Translations under genes and position numbers: made by a program
Assembly: GCF_046244365.1 (NCBI RefSeq)
Contig: NZ_CP176395.1
Span: 7,998,001 to 8,062,000, forward strand
Reading direction: 5' to 3'
DNA from: Paenibacillus_V sp046244365
GTDB taxonomy: Bacteria > Bacillota > Bacilli > Paenibacillales > NBRC-103111
Length of the DNA: 64,000 bases
Shown: piece after piece, positions 43,401-51,100 of the stretch
Layout: every line of letters begins with the position of its first letter
Numbering within the stretch: the stretch's first letter is position 1
The notes under the pieces: model-generated
Seen by the model: only the letters and a program-made list of their open reading frames with translations
What the model was told of the DNA's origin: nothing
Databases searched by the model: none

Positions 43401-46322
43401 CCGGTGCGTTCCCTGCGCAAGGTTAAGCCGGGCTATCGACTCGTACCGGTTCAGATCCGTTCCGTAGAAGTCCAGCTCCTTAACGGGCTGCCCGTCGATG
43501 GAAATCCGGTACTTGCCGAAGGTCGGCGCTTTGACGGGGAGCAAATCCAGATCATACTCGTCCGTGTTCGGTACGATGAAATCGAAGGCAAGCGTCGCTC
43601 CGGTTTGCGCCGCCTCCAGCTGGACGGCGCCGGACTCCTCGAAAAATTTTGTCGGCACGCTCTGCTCGTGCACGTTCATGCCGCCGAAGCCGAGTCTCGT
43701 TCCGTAGTCGACATCCGGGCTTTCGCCGTCCCGCAGCGCGGCAAATCCGTAGCCGCTCCGGTTGTCGGTCTCCATGTCGAGCAGACCGTGCTCCTCTATG
43801 GCCGCTTCAATGCGGTCCGCGATCACGCCCGGATTTTGGGAGAATACATCCGTATGGATACCGTCCGTCGTATTGTTGTTCATAAAATAGGCAAGCTGCG
43901 CATAAATCGGATCGCCGTATTCCTCAAATGCCTTGATGACGTCCGTCATGCGGTAAATAAGGAACGGATTCCCCGTTTTGCCCGTATCTCCGATGTTTGC
44001 CGTATACTTCTCGCTGAGCAGAAGCGGATTCATGGCCGAAAACATTTTCTGAAACTTCACATTGCGGTAAAGATCGGCCTCCGGATAAAGATCGTAGCCG
44101 TCCAAAATATCGGCCGTCATCCGGTGAGTTTGCAGCCATAACACATTGTAGCCCGGTGCGCTCTCGTTGCCGTTCCCGTCCCGGTCGACGTCCGATACGA
44201 GCGAGTTCAGAATGTTTCCGCCTGTCAAGCGGGTAGGATTGGAAAGGACTTCGCCGGACTCAAAAATAAAGTCCAGCCACTCCTTCGTGTCGGGCATCGT
44301 ATCGTAAACGACGGCGGCCATCGCCAGAGCGCTTTGGTGCATGCCGTCATTCCCGAGTATTTGCGTCTTCCCGACCGCCGGGAACACCTGCTTGATAATG
44401 CCGTCTTCGATATTCCGGCGGATGTCCGCTCCGGCGCTCTTCGTATTCGTCATCCGGAACTGCGCCGACTTCGCGCTCAGAAACTGGATGATTTCCGGGT
44501 CGTCCATCGCCGGGAAGAAGGCGTCGTACGCGCTGATGAACGATTTCACGAGTTCGGTTTCCCAAATGCCGCCCAGCACCTTGCCGTTCCCCTTCGATTT
44601 GCCCCATGAATTCAAATAAACGTTGATGTCGTACTTGCTTACGTCCATATCCGGATACACGTCCGCCACCCGGTCGAGCAAAATCGTGCCGGCGCGGGCA
44701 TACTTGATGTCCCCCGTATACAAATAAGCGTCGCGGAACGCGTTAAGCGCCTGCTGAATCAGCGAATTTTCCTTGTACCAAGAGAACCAGTGGACGTAGT
44801 AGGCGATAAACGTATACCGGCGGCCTTGATCGTCCACCCAGCCGGAGCCGTCGTCGACTCCCCATGTAGGCCCCTTCTCGGGGTAGAGCGTGTTCACGAG
44901 CAGACTCCGGTCCGCAAGCTTCGGCTGGAATACGCCGTGTTCGTCCAGACCGCTGCGGTAATAGGCTCCGAAATCGTTGGTCGGATAGCGGTAGTAATTG
45001 CCGTTTGCGTCTTTGGCGCTCGGATCGACGATTTTCCACGGATCGTTCATCAGATCGGCCCGGTAAGGATAATTGCCGAATGCGTCGATTGCGGTGCCGC
45101 TAACCGGACTGCCGAACTTCTGATTGACGGCATAGCTGCGGGGAAGCGTTTGTCCGGGAACCGCATTCCATAGAAATTCCATGCCTTTGGCCAAATATTT
45201 ATCGGCGTTTATAACCGCCGCGTCCTTCAGGCTTTTCGCCCATTGCAGCTGCTGCACGTTCTGGCGGGCGGCGGCAACCTTGCCCGTGCTGTACAGCGTC
45301 GTTCGCGTTTTGCTGTTCAAAGCTACACCTGTCCTTCTGAATGTCGCGTTATCGAAATATACGGTGCCTCCCGTGGACGGAGCCGTGCCGAGCCGCAGAC
45401 TGATATAAGCGGTCTGTGCAGGGGTAACGCCCTTAAGCGTTACGGACTCCCAAGCGTTACCGGATACGCCCGTTTGGTACACCGATGAAAGAACGGTTTT
45501 GTCCGCATTCCAAAACTCCATCTTCAGCTCTGCCGCCCCGGAGCTCGCGAAGGCGAATACGCTGGACGTGTACTCCGTGCCGGGCAGTACCGGAATGAGA
45601 TGGCTGCGCAGTCCTGCCGATTGGCCTTCCGCGTTCGTTATTTTCACGCTGCGGGCTCCGTCGTACGCTTTCGCGCCGGATATTTCCGCGACGCCGTCAA
45701 CCTCGCGCCAATGACCGGCCCCTCCGTTTTCCGTTTGCTCGAACGAGCCGTTATTCAAATTCGGACTCGGGTCCGGAGGGAGTTCGCCGAACTGGGCGTC
45801 GTCAAAATAGGCGGTGCCGATGTTCGCAAGCCCCGTATACACCCGCAGGCTCGCCGTTACGGCTCCTGTCGGCGCCTTTTGCCGGATCGAGAGCGGCTTC
45901 CACTGGTTTAACGACGTATTGCTGGTAATCGGGAAAAGAATGAGCGTATTATTCGCGTCCCAAAACTCCAAATACAGGACGGAGCCGCCCTCCGTATTGT
46001 AAGAATACGCCGAAGCCTCGTAATCCCTGCCGACCGTAACCGGGAACTTCTGGCTCCGCAGACCGACGGACGCGGTACTGCTCGGATCCTTCAGCTCGAC
46101 GCTGTAAGCGCCGCTGCGCACGACGTACGTGGAGGACGTCACCGTCCCGCTGATCACCGACCAGCCTACAGGCTTCCCGCCGGAAACCTGCTCGAAGCCG
46201 CCGTTAAGCGAAGCCGGCAGCGGATTCGCGTACAGCTTCCCGGGAGAAAACGGAAAGACCGATAACACCATCAACAAAGACAACCACATAGACAAGAAAC
46301 GCAAAGCTCGAACTCGACTCAT
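40440..46322 (-). CDS. giant secreted heparinase II/III-like polysaccharide lyase
   Basis: 1960 residues from the ATG at 46322 (an ATG at 46334 is also possible). Signal peptide about 1-35. Two carbohydrate-binding-type modules follow (about 38-180 and 190-330; both begin with NGGFEQ or NGSFEQ). The centre (about 370-1050) is an alpha/alpha-barrel plus heparinase II/III-type beta region with SSHGHRDTLNIGMHAFG and TISHNTVVVDKLKQSQ, where the His residues are candidates for catalysis. An Ig-like segment (about 1560-1660) and four 74-residue repeats end the protein. No LPXTG or S-layer motif is seen, so it is probably released or held by the repeats. Substrate is likely an acidic or sulfated polysaccharide; unproven. 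Confidence 0.86.
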   Translation of the reverse strand: MSRVRALRFLSMWLSLLMVLSVFPFSPGKLYANPLPASLNGGFEQVSGGKPVGWSVISGTVTSSTYVVRSGAYSVELKDPSSTASVGLRSQKFPVTVGRDYEASAYSYNTEGGSVLYLEFWDANNTLILFPITSNTSLNQWKPLSIRQKAPTGAVTASLRVYTGLANIGTAYFDDAQFGELPPDPSPNLNNGSFEQTENGGAGHWREVDGVAEISGAKAYDGARSVKITNAEGQSAGLRSHLIPVLPGTEYTSSVFAFASSGAAELKMEFWNADKTVLSSVYQTGVSGNAWESVTLKGVTPAQTAYISLRLGTAPSTGGTVYFDNATFRRTGVALNSKTRTTLYSTGKVAAARQNVQQLQWAKSLKDAAVINADKYLAKGMEFLWNAVPGQTLPRSYAVNQKFGSPVSGTAIDAFGNYPYRADLMNDPWKIVDPSAKDANGNYYRYPTNDFGAYYRSGLDEHGVFQPKLADRSLLVNTLYPEKGPTWGVDDGSGWVDDQGRRYTFIAYYVHWFSWYKENSLIQQALNAFRDAYLYTGDIKYARAGTILLDRVADVYPDMDVSKYDINVYLNSWGKSKGNGKVLGGIWETELVKSFISAYDAFFPAMDDPEIIQFLSAKSAQFRMTNTKSAGADIRRNIEDGIIKQVFPAVGKTQILGNDGMHQSALAMAAVVYDTMPDTKEWLDFIFESGEVLSNPTRLTGGNILNSLVSDVDRDGNGNESAPGYNVLWLQTHRMTADILDGYDLYPEADLYRNVKFQKMFSAMNPLLLSEKYTANIGDTGKTGNPFLIYRMTDVIKAFEEYGDPIYAQLAYFMNNNTTDGIHTDVFSQNPGVIADRIEAAIEEHGLLDMETDNRSGYGFAALRDGESPDVDYGTRLGFGGMNVHEQSVPTKFFEESGAVQLEAAQTGATLAFDFIVPNTDEYDLDLLPVKAPTFGKYRISIDGQPVKELDFYGTDLNRYESIARLNLAQGTHRISFEGIGKHPSSGGFKMAVRVLNLLNAAARAERDAQAGGKNTLRDVWMFYGRNSSHGHRDTLNIGMHAFGLDLSPDLGYPKFSDTIDMHREQWVVNTISHNTVVVDKLKQSQNEGAAEPKHFDDTDLVKLIDVEAPNVYPQTTLYKRTTAMIKADGENSYAVDLFRVKGGTDHYFSFHGAEGTVTTEGLNLTRQEAGTYAGADVPFGTRVDDKDGVPYKGSGFHYLKNVERDASPSEAFSVDWNVKDTWNVYGQGSGAATDVHLRLTMLGGVNDVALADGVPPDNKAGNPKELRYLVAHRSGTGLDSIFTSIIEPYKGQRFISSITPLVVKHNGQTVADSEARAVSVTLTNGRTDTIVNSLDSGKAYTVELPGSAIALAFKGFLGVYSVQEDGRVSTYVHDGSYIGKSGEVLQDRTGAVTGTVADFTKELSQQNEIIVDAPGLSGSPADLIGKSIIIQNDRVRNAAYLIKGVSVLNGSRLKLDIGDITLIRSYKDSKDFSKGYVYDIAESAAFRIPLTYTASQEAQPPAEATFSADITAPTNTDVTVTIGYPAAVTSKEYKLGAGGEWTAYAAPVVVSVNDAVYARSTDAAGRVSNISSYAVNNIDKIPPTTTDNAPQEWVGQETTVVLSPTDEGLGVANTFYTVNGGAPQSGTSVVLTAEGTHTLTYWSVDKAGNREADRTAIVKIDKPAAVRLLDSSGNPLSGGVVTYYDGGWKDFGVTDENGRASKPLANKSYTFRMTYEGTQLDKVQHTGTNPEVVFQTVKAKVQLKDSMGNPLDHGSAAYYANGWKTFGDTTGGEAVKELLPGNYPFSIAYEGAHQQKTQHIGTDSAVVFQTVKAKVQLKDSLGNPLNSGSVAFYAGGWKTFGLTTGGEAVKELLPGNYPFSITYEGGIQQKVQQIGTDPVVVFQTVKAIVQLKDSEGNPLNNGNASYYAGSWRTIGLTAGGEIGKELLPVSYTFSMTYGGVRKELLNNIATSPTVVFQLP
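40443..41332 (-). repeat. four tandem 74-residue repeats in lyase C-terminus
   Basis: Each unit reads like VQLKDS.GNPL..G...YYA.GW followed by FG.T.GGE...ELLPG.Y.FS. and VVFQTVKA. The middle two share long stretches of identical DNA, showing recent duplication. Probably a wall-binding or spacer beta-sandwich module. Confidence 0.88.
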
Positions 46323-46370
46323 TCCTAAAACCATTCCCTTCCAACCGGATTTTGGGCAGTCGTGGCTGAA

Positions 46371-46403
46371 TAGAGCGCTTTCATTTGACCCTCGACCATT
46401 ATA
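46371..46403 (-). promoter_or_regulatory. lyase promoter: TATAAT plus cre-like site
   Basis: On the minus strand TATAAT (46398-46403) lies in TTATAATGGTCGA and is followed 14 bp later by TGAAAGCGCTCTA (46371-46383), a CcpA-type sequence. The same words, in the same order, appear on the plus strand at 46582-46618. Confidence 0.7.
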
Positions 46404-46435
46404 AAGTCCATAAACGGCTTGAAAATAGGCATCCA

Positions 46436-46463
46436 ATTCAACAAAGTGTTCACTAATTCAATA
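46436..46463 (-). promoter_or_regulatory. 28-bp operator of the lyase promoter
   Basis: Reads TATTGAATTAGTGAACAC... on the minus strand and matches 46524-46551 at 25 of 28 positions in inverted orientation. It lies 32 bp upstream of TATAAT, where a -35 box would be partly covered or helped by an activator. Confidence 0.65.
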
Positions 46464-46523
46464 CGGACCCGTTAGCCCTCCCCTATTCGAAGATGCCGTT
46501 CACTCACCGTTATTCCGCGAACC

Positions 46524-46551
46524 TATTGAATTTGTGAACATTTTATTGAAT
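46524..46551 (+). promoter_or_regulatory. 28-bp operator of the GH35 promoter
   Basis: Reads TATTGAATTTGTGAACAT... on the plus strand, 31 bp upstream of its TATAAT. Mirror partner of the operator at 46436-46463. The internal TTGAAT/TATTGAAT direct repeats are like sites of AraC-type activators. Confidence 0.65.
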
Positions 46552-46582
46552 GGAACGCATAGTTTGAGTCTGCCGCGGACCT

Positions 46583-46618
46583 TATAATGGTCGATGATAT
46601 GGAATGAAAGCGCTTCTA
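46583..46618 (+). promoter_or_regulatory. GH35 promoter: TATAAT plus cre-like site
   Basis: TATAAT at 46583-46588 within TTATAATGGTCGA, then TGAAAGCGCTTCTA at 46605-46618. Only 2 of the fixed cre positions differ from consensus. Predicts catabolite repression of the GH35 gene. Confidence 0.7.
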
Positions 46619-46653
46619 TCCAGTAGGAGCTACCCCAATCAGGAGGATATACG

Positions 46654-48996
46654 ATGACCGCTTCGATAAAAGATAACGAACCTCTTATTTACCGAATTTC
46701 CGCAGCAACCGTCAAAAATGAAGTTCTTCACGATCATCTCCATATGAGCGGAACAAATCCGCAGGGCGTTGAAATCAAAGCAAACAGCCGATATTTGACC
46801 GTGAACGGAAAACCGGTTCTCTTCACGATGGGCGAGTTTCATTTTTCCAGATACCCCAGAGCGTATTGGGAAGAATCCCTTCTTAAAATGAAGGCCGCCA
46901 ACATTCGAATCGTCGCCTCTTATATATTCTGGATCCATCACGAAGGAATAGAAGGAAGCTATAGCTGGACGGGCAATCATGATGTAAGACGGTTTGCCGA
47001 ACTTTGCGGAAAACACGGTTTGTTTTTTTACCCGAGAATCGGTCCTTGGAGTCATGGAGAATGCCGGAACGGCGGCTTTCCGGATTGGATTTACGGCAAA
47101 TGCGAGGTGCGGACGAACGATCCGGCGTATTTGCGCTATGCGCGTCAATTTTACGGTCAAATCTATAGCCAGTTAACCGGGCTGCTGTATAAAGATGGCG
47201 GCCCCGTCGTCGGCGTCCAAATCGAGAACGAGTTTTACGGCGATATGGAGCATATTCGAACGCTCAAGCGAATGGCAGTGGAAACGGGGTTTGACGTGCC
47301 GATTTATACCGCTACGGGATGGGGGGATGCGGCCATTCCCCTAGATGAGCTTATTCCCGTTTTCGGGGGATATCCGGAGGCGCCTTGGACGCAGCATACC
47401 GGCGAGCTGGAGCCTAGCGTCAACTATTTTTTTCGTCATGTTCGAAACGATTCGAATATCGGGAACGATCTGTTCGAGCCGGGGCTCGAGTCCATGGGGA
47501 AGGATGATCCGAACATTGAACGGTACCCCTACTTCACGTGCGAAATGGGCGGGGGAAACCAGGTTACGTATCATCGCAGACCGGTTATAACGCCTGAAGA
47601 CGTGGCTTCCTTATCGTTACTGCAGCTGGGCAACGGCTGTACGCTGCTCGGGTATTATATGTTTCATGGAGGCACACACCCAATCGGGCAACTCACGACG
47701 ATGAACGAATCGAAAGAAACGGGGTATCCGAACGACTATCCGGTCCTTTCCTATGACTTCCAAGCGCCGATCGGCGAATTCGGGACGATTAAGCCCTCCT
47801 ATCATGCCTTGAAACGATTGACCCTATTTGCGGCGGAATTCGGGGACCTTCTGGCGCCTATGATCTCGGTGCTTCCCGAGCAATATCCCGGCAGCTTCGA
47901 CGATTCGGACACGCTGAAATATGCGATTCGCACACTAGATAACAGCGGATTTCTGTTTATCAATAACTATGTTCGCCGGTCGGCTATGAAAAGGCTGGAA
48001 AACCTCCGGTTCGAGATCGAATTGGAGCAGGAAACGCTGCGGTTTCCTCAGAAACCGATGACCGTTCCGAAGGGGGCTTATTTCCTTTTGCCGTTCAATC
48101 TGAGGCTGGCCGGGGGGATCGTCTTAAAGTACGCTACGGTACAACCGATCTGTAAGCTGGAGTATGAAGGGGTCACGTCCTATTTCTTGTTCGCTCCGGA
48201 AGGGATCGACCCGGAGTTCGCTTTCGATGCGGGAACCGTTCAATCGATAAACGCTTTAGGCGCGCAGGTAAATACCGAATGCGGAACCGTCTGCATGACA
48301 GGCCTGCAGCCGGACCCGTATGTGCCGATCCGTGTCAGGGGGGCGCAAGGGACAACGATCCAGCTGATCACCTTGACCGAGCAGCAATCGCTGCGCCTTT
48401 GGAAAGGCGAAGCTTGGGGACAACAGCGGATAGTCGTATCGCCGGCCAACATCCTGTTCGAGCAAGACCGGCTGCAGCTGTTTGCAACCGATGAAGAGAA
48501 GCTGTCGTTCTCGGTGTTTCCCCCGGCGGAGCATGATTTGAAGGCGGATGGCGAGCTGCTGCAGGCCGAGCGGGACGGCATCTTCTCGCTCTTCACGATA
48601 GCGGCTGCCAAGAAAGAAATCGAAGTCCGGACACGGTTAGCATCCGTTTTCCGTCAAGCAAACGAAACTTCCCAGTGGTCCGTCGCCATTCCGAAAGGGA
48701 GCATGGACGGCGTAAACGATCTGTTTCTTTGCATTCGATACGTCGGTGATGCCGCAAGCCTGTTTTTGAACGGACAGCGGATTGCGGATCATTTTTATGA
48801 CGGAACGGAGTGGGTGATAGGCTTAAAACGCTTTATGCCCGACATCCTGGAAGGGGAACTCGTCCTGCATATTTCGCCTCTGAGCAAGGATGCGGACATT
48901 TATATGGAGCCTCGGCCCGATCTAACCGACGTACTGACGGCGGAATTGGAACAAGTAAGCATCATGCCCGAGTATCGTTATACGATCCAATCCTAG
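46654..48996 (+). CDS. GH35-like beta-galactosidase
   Basis: 780 residues, no signal peptide, so probably cytoplasmic. The N-terminal barrel has LTVNGKPVLFTMGEFHFSRY, IGPWSHGECRNGGFPDWI, the acid/base Glu in GVQIENEFYG (about 190) and the probable nucleophile Glu in TCEMGGGNQVTYH (about 293), the pattern of glycoside hydrolase family 35. C-terminal jelly-roll-type region (about 600-770) with LFLNGQRIADHFYDG. Likely removes galactosyl or related residues from imported oligosaccharides. AGGAGGA before ATG 46654. Divergent from the lyase gene and sharing its mirrored control region. Confidence 0.9.
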   Translation: MTASIKDNEPLIYRISAATVKNEVLHDHLHMSGTNPQGVEIKANSRYLTVNGKPVLFTMGEFHFSRYPRAYWEESLLKMKAANIRIVASYIFWIHHEGIEGSYSWTGNHDVRRFAELCGKHGLFFYPRIGPWSHGECRNGGFPDWIYGKCEVRTNDPAYLRYARQFYGQIYSQLTGLLYKDGGPVVGVQIENEFYGDMEHIRTLKRMAVETGFDVPIYTATGWGDAAIPLDELIPVFGGYPEAPWTQHTGELEPSVNYFFRHVRNDSNIGNDLFEPGLESMGKDDPNIERYPYFTCEMGGGNQVTYHRRPVITPEDVASLSLLQLGNGCTLLGYYMFHGGTHPIGQLTTMNESKETGYPNDYPVLSYDFQAPIGEFGTIKPSYHALKRLTLFAAEFGDLLAPMISVLPEQYPGSFDDSDTLKYAIRTLDNSGFLFINNYVRRSAMKRLENLRFEIELEQETLRFPQKPMTVPKGAYFLLPFNLRLAGGIVLKYATVQPICKLEYEGVTSYFLFAPEGIDPEFAFDAGTVQSINALGAQVNTECGTVCMTGLQPDPYVPIRVRGAQGTTIQLITLTEQQSLRLWKGEAWGQQRIVVSPANILFEQDRLQLFATDEEKLSFSVFPPAEHDLKADGELLQAERDGIFSLFTIAAAKKEIEVRTRLASVFRQANETSQWSVAIPKGSMDGVNDLFLCIRYVGDAASLFLNGQRIADHFYDGTEWVIGLKRFMPDILEGELVLHISPLSKDADIYMEPRPDLTDVLTAELEQVSIMPEYRYTIQS

Positions 48997-49121
48997 CCTG
49001 CGCAAAGACAGCCCTGGATTATTCCCGCTCCGGCATCGCTTATGGTATTCTGTAGCTAGGCTGCCAAGGCGTACGGATCGTACGACCTCGCCCTACCCGG
49101 TTGGAGGAGTCGACGTTTCCT

Positions 49122-49943
49122 ATGAATGAATCCATTCTGTTTTTGCTGGAGCATGCGGATATCGACGTCATCACGTTCGATGTGCATACCCGCCGGGAAA
49201 TCGGCATTTTCAACCGGGTATTGAAGTCCTACTATATGATGACCTATATCAAACAAGGAACCGCCAAGCTCCGTGTCGGCGGCCGTACCTACGTCCTTCG
49301 TCCCGGCACGGTTATTTTCATTCCTCCCCATTTGGAGCATGATCAATTTAAGGATACGGATGACGAAACGGTGTTCCTTTGGTGGCATTTCACATACAGA
49401 ATCGAGAATTACATCGATGTGCTGTCCTTATTCGATATTCCTCTCGTGTTTCCCCTAAGCCAGAGCGAGCCGTTCGAGCTAGCGTTCGGCCAACTGATGA
49501 ATACGTTCAACCGGCTTCATTCCATAACCGCCGCAATTTACCGGAAAGCCAAATGTCTGGAGGTACTGTCCATTTTGCTCGACAGCGCTCTTGGCCATGA
49601 AGCCGCCGTCATCCGTTCACCCGTCACGGCCCCCTTTCTAGGCGTCTTGTGCAGCATGATCCGGCATACCGGCTCGAAGCTGACACTGAAAGAAATAGCC
49701 AGAGAGCTTCATCTTAACGACACCTACGTGAGCGCCCGGTTCAAGGAGCTGTTCGGCACGTCCCCCATCCATATGCATCGCCAACTAAAAATCGAGAGGG
49801 CCAAGATGCTTCTCGCCACGGCGGATATGAGCGTCAAAGAAATTGCCGAAACGCTCGGCTTCGACGAGATTTCGAACTTCTCCCGCTATTTCAAATCGAG
49901 CGCCGGGATTTCCCCCATGCAATACCGCAAAAGCACTCGATAA
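49122..49943 (+). CDS. AraC family transcriptional regulator
   Basis: 273 residues from the ATG at 49122, with GGAGGAG 13 bp upstream. Cupin-like sensor about 20-110 (YIKQGTAKLRVGGRTYVLRP; PPHLEHDQF) and C-terminal double helix-turn-helix about 180-272 (LTLKEIARELHLNDTYVSARF; IAETLGFDEISNFSRYFKS). It follows the GH35 gene on the same strand after 125 bp, making it the best candidate to bind the mirrored operators at 46436-46551. Confidence 0.9.
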   Translation: MNESILFLLEHADIDVITFDVHTRREIGIFNRVLKSYYMMTYIKQGTAKLRVGGRTYVLRPGTVIFIPPHLEHDQFKDTDDETVFLWWHFTYRIENYIDVLSLFDIPLVFPLSQSEPFELAFGQLMNTFNRLHSITAAIYRKAKCLEVLSILLDSALGHEAAVIRSPVTAPFLGVLCSMIRHTGSKLTLKEIARELHLNDTYVSARFKELFGTSPIHMHRQLKIERAKMLLATADMSVKEIAETLGFDEISNFSRYFKSSAGISPMQYRKSTR

Positions 49944-49999
49944 AAACAACCCCTCCGGCTTCGCCGTTATCAACGGCGGAACCGGAGGGGTTGTCGTTT
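49942..49999. terminator. bidirectional intrinsic terminator
   Basis: ACAACCCCTCCGG with exact reverse complement CCGGAGGGGTTGT, plus an inner CGCCGTT/AACGGCG stem; A tract on the left and T-rich right side. Lies between the convergent AraC and bacilliredoxin genes. Confidence 0.92.
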
Positions 50000-50041
50000 A
50001 GACGCAGAAAAAAGACTGCGGCTATGCCGCAGTCGCAGATC

Positions 50042-50476
50042 TTACTTGCAGAACTCCTCGAACGCACCCGTCAGATCGGCAGCGATCATGTCAGCGGAGC
50101 GGTCTTCGATCTGGTGACGCTGGATGAAATGCACCAGCTCGCCGTCCTTGAACAGCGCGATAGACGGGGAAGACGGCGGATACGGCGCCAAATATTCGCG
50201 CGCTTTCGCTGTCGCTTCCTTGTCCTGGCCTGCGAACACGGTGAACAGATGGTCCGGCTTCACATCGTTTTGCAGCGCTTTGGCAACGCCCGGACGGCAT
50301 TGTCCGGCGGCACAGCCGCAAACGGAGTTGATTACGAGAAGCGCCGTTCCTTTAGCGCTTACCAACTGTTCGACGACTTCTTCAGGCGTACGCAGCTCGG
50401 TTACCCCGATACGGGTAAGATCGTCGCGCATCGGCTGAACCATGTCGCGCATATATGATTCAAAAGACATCGACAT
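50042..50476 (-). CDS. bacilliredoxin (BrxA/BrxB family)
   Basis: 144 residues, thioredoxin-like fold with the atypical CGC motif in VINSVCGCAAGQCRPG (Cys 53 and 55), as in YphP/YqiW. These proteins remove bacillithiol from oxidised proteins in the cytoplasm. Also present are TVFAGQDKEATAKAR and the cis-Pro segment PSSPSIALFKDGELVHF. Single gene with its own terminator. BrxA and BrxB cannot be separated with confidence. Confidence 0.95.
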   Translation of the reverse strand: MSMSFESYMRDMVQPMRDDLTRIGVTELRTPEEVVEQLVSAKGTALLVINSVCGCAAGQCRPGVAKALQNDVKPDHLFTVFAGQDKEATAKAREYLAPYPPSSPSIALFKDGELVHFIQRHQIEDRSADMIAADLTGAFEEFCK

Positions 50477-50642
50477 ATTCCATTCACTCCTCTTTTTCCA
50501 CTTTGGAAAAGTTGCTTACCTTTTTTATTATACATGGCAGGCAAGTGAATGCAAAGCATACCGTATCTTCGATCAGCCGTTTTTTGCATCCGGGTGCGGA
50601 CAAGCGGCCTCCATTCGATACCTGATCGAATGGCGCCTCCGA

Positions 50643-51083
50643 TCAGTCGGCGGAACGTTCGTCGTCCGCTTCGTCCGCCACCTGCTCCGTCGCCAAATCA
50701 TAGGCGGAATTTTTGTCCGGATGCATGAAGTTACCGGTTTGCGGCGCGATGCCCCGTTCGAAATAATCGCGATTTTCGTCCGTTTGAAATCCGACATCCT
50801 TAAACGGATGCACCCATTCGTCGCCCGCCATGACGGAAGGATCGGTTTGCTCCGTCCACTGCTCCAGCGGCGAGTTCGGCGATTCGTAATCGTGATCCCC
50901 GATCACAACGCCGTGCTCGTTGACGAACGGCTCCTCCGGCCCCCGGTTTTGACGGAATTCCGGCAGAAATTCGATTTCAAACGGATCGAGCTCGGAACGG
51001 TCGTTCGTGACGGCCTTCTCAACGGGTTCTCCCGATTCGGTTTCATGACGCTCGGGCTGCTTGCCCGTCTGTTCGTTATTCAT
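50643..51083 (-). CDS. acidic DUF3905-like protein
   Basis: 146 residues, strongly acidic, no membrane helix. The core LDPFEIEFLPEFRQNRGPEE and PLEQWTEQTDPSVMAGDEWV match, from memory, the DUF3905 family found in spore-forming Bacillales. The ATG at 51083 is chosen; a TTG three codons upstream is possible. Follows the membrane-protein gene by 17 bp, so the two share a transcript. Function unknown. Confidence 0.68.
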   Translation of the reverse strand: MNNEQTGKQPERHETESGEPVEKAVTNDRSELDPFEIEFLPEFRQNRGPEEPFVNEHGVVIGDHDYESPNSPLEQWTEQTDPSVMAGDEWVHPFKDVGFQTDENRDYFERGIAPQTGNFMHPDKNSAYDLATEQVADEADDERSAD

Positions 51084-51100
51084 CGAAAACAAGCCCCCGA

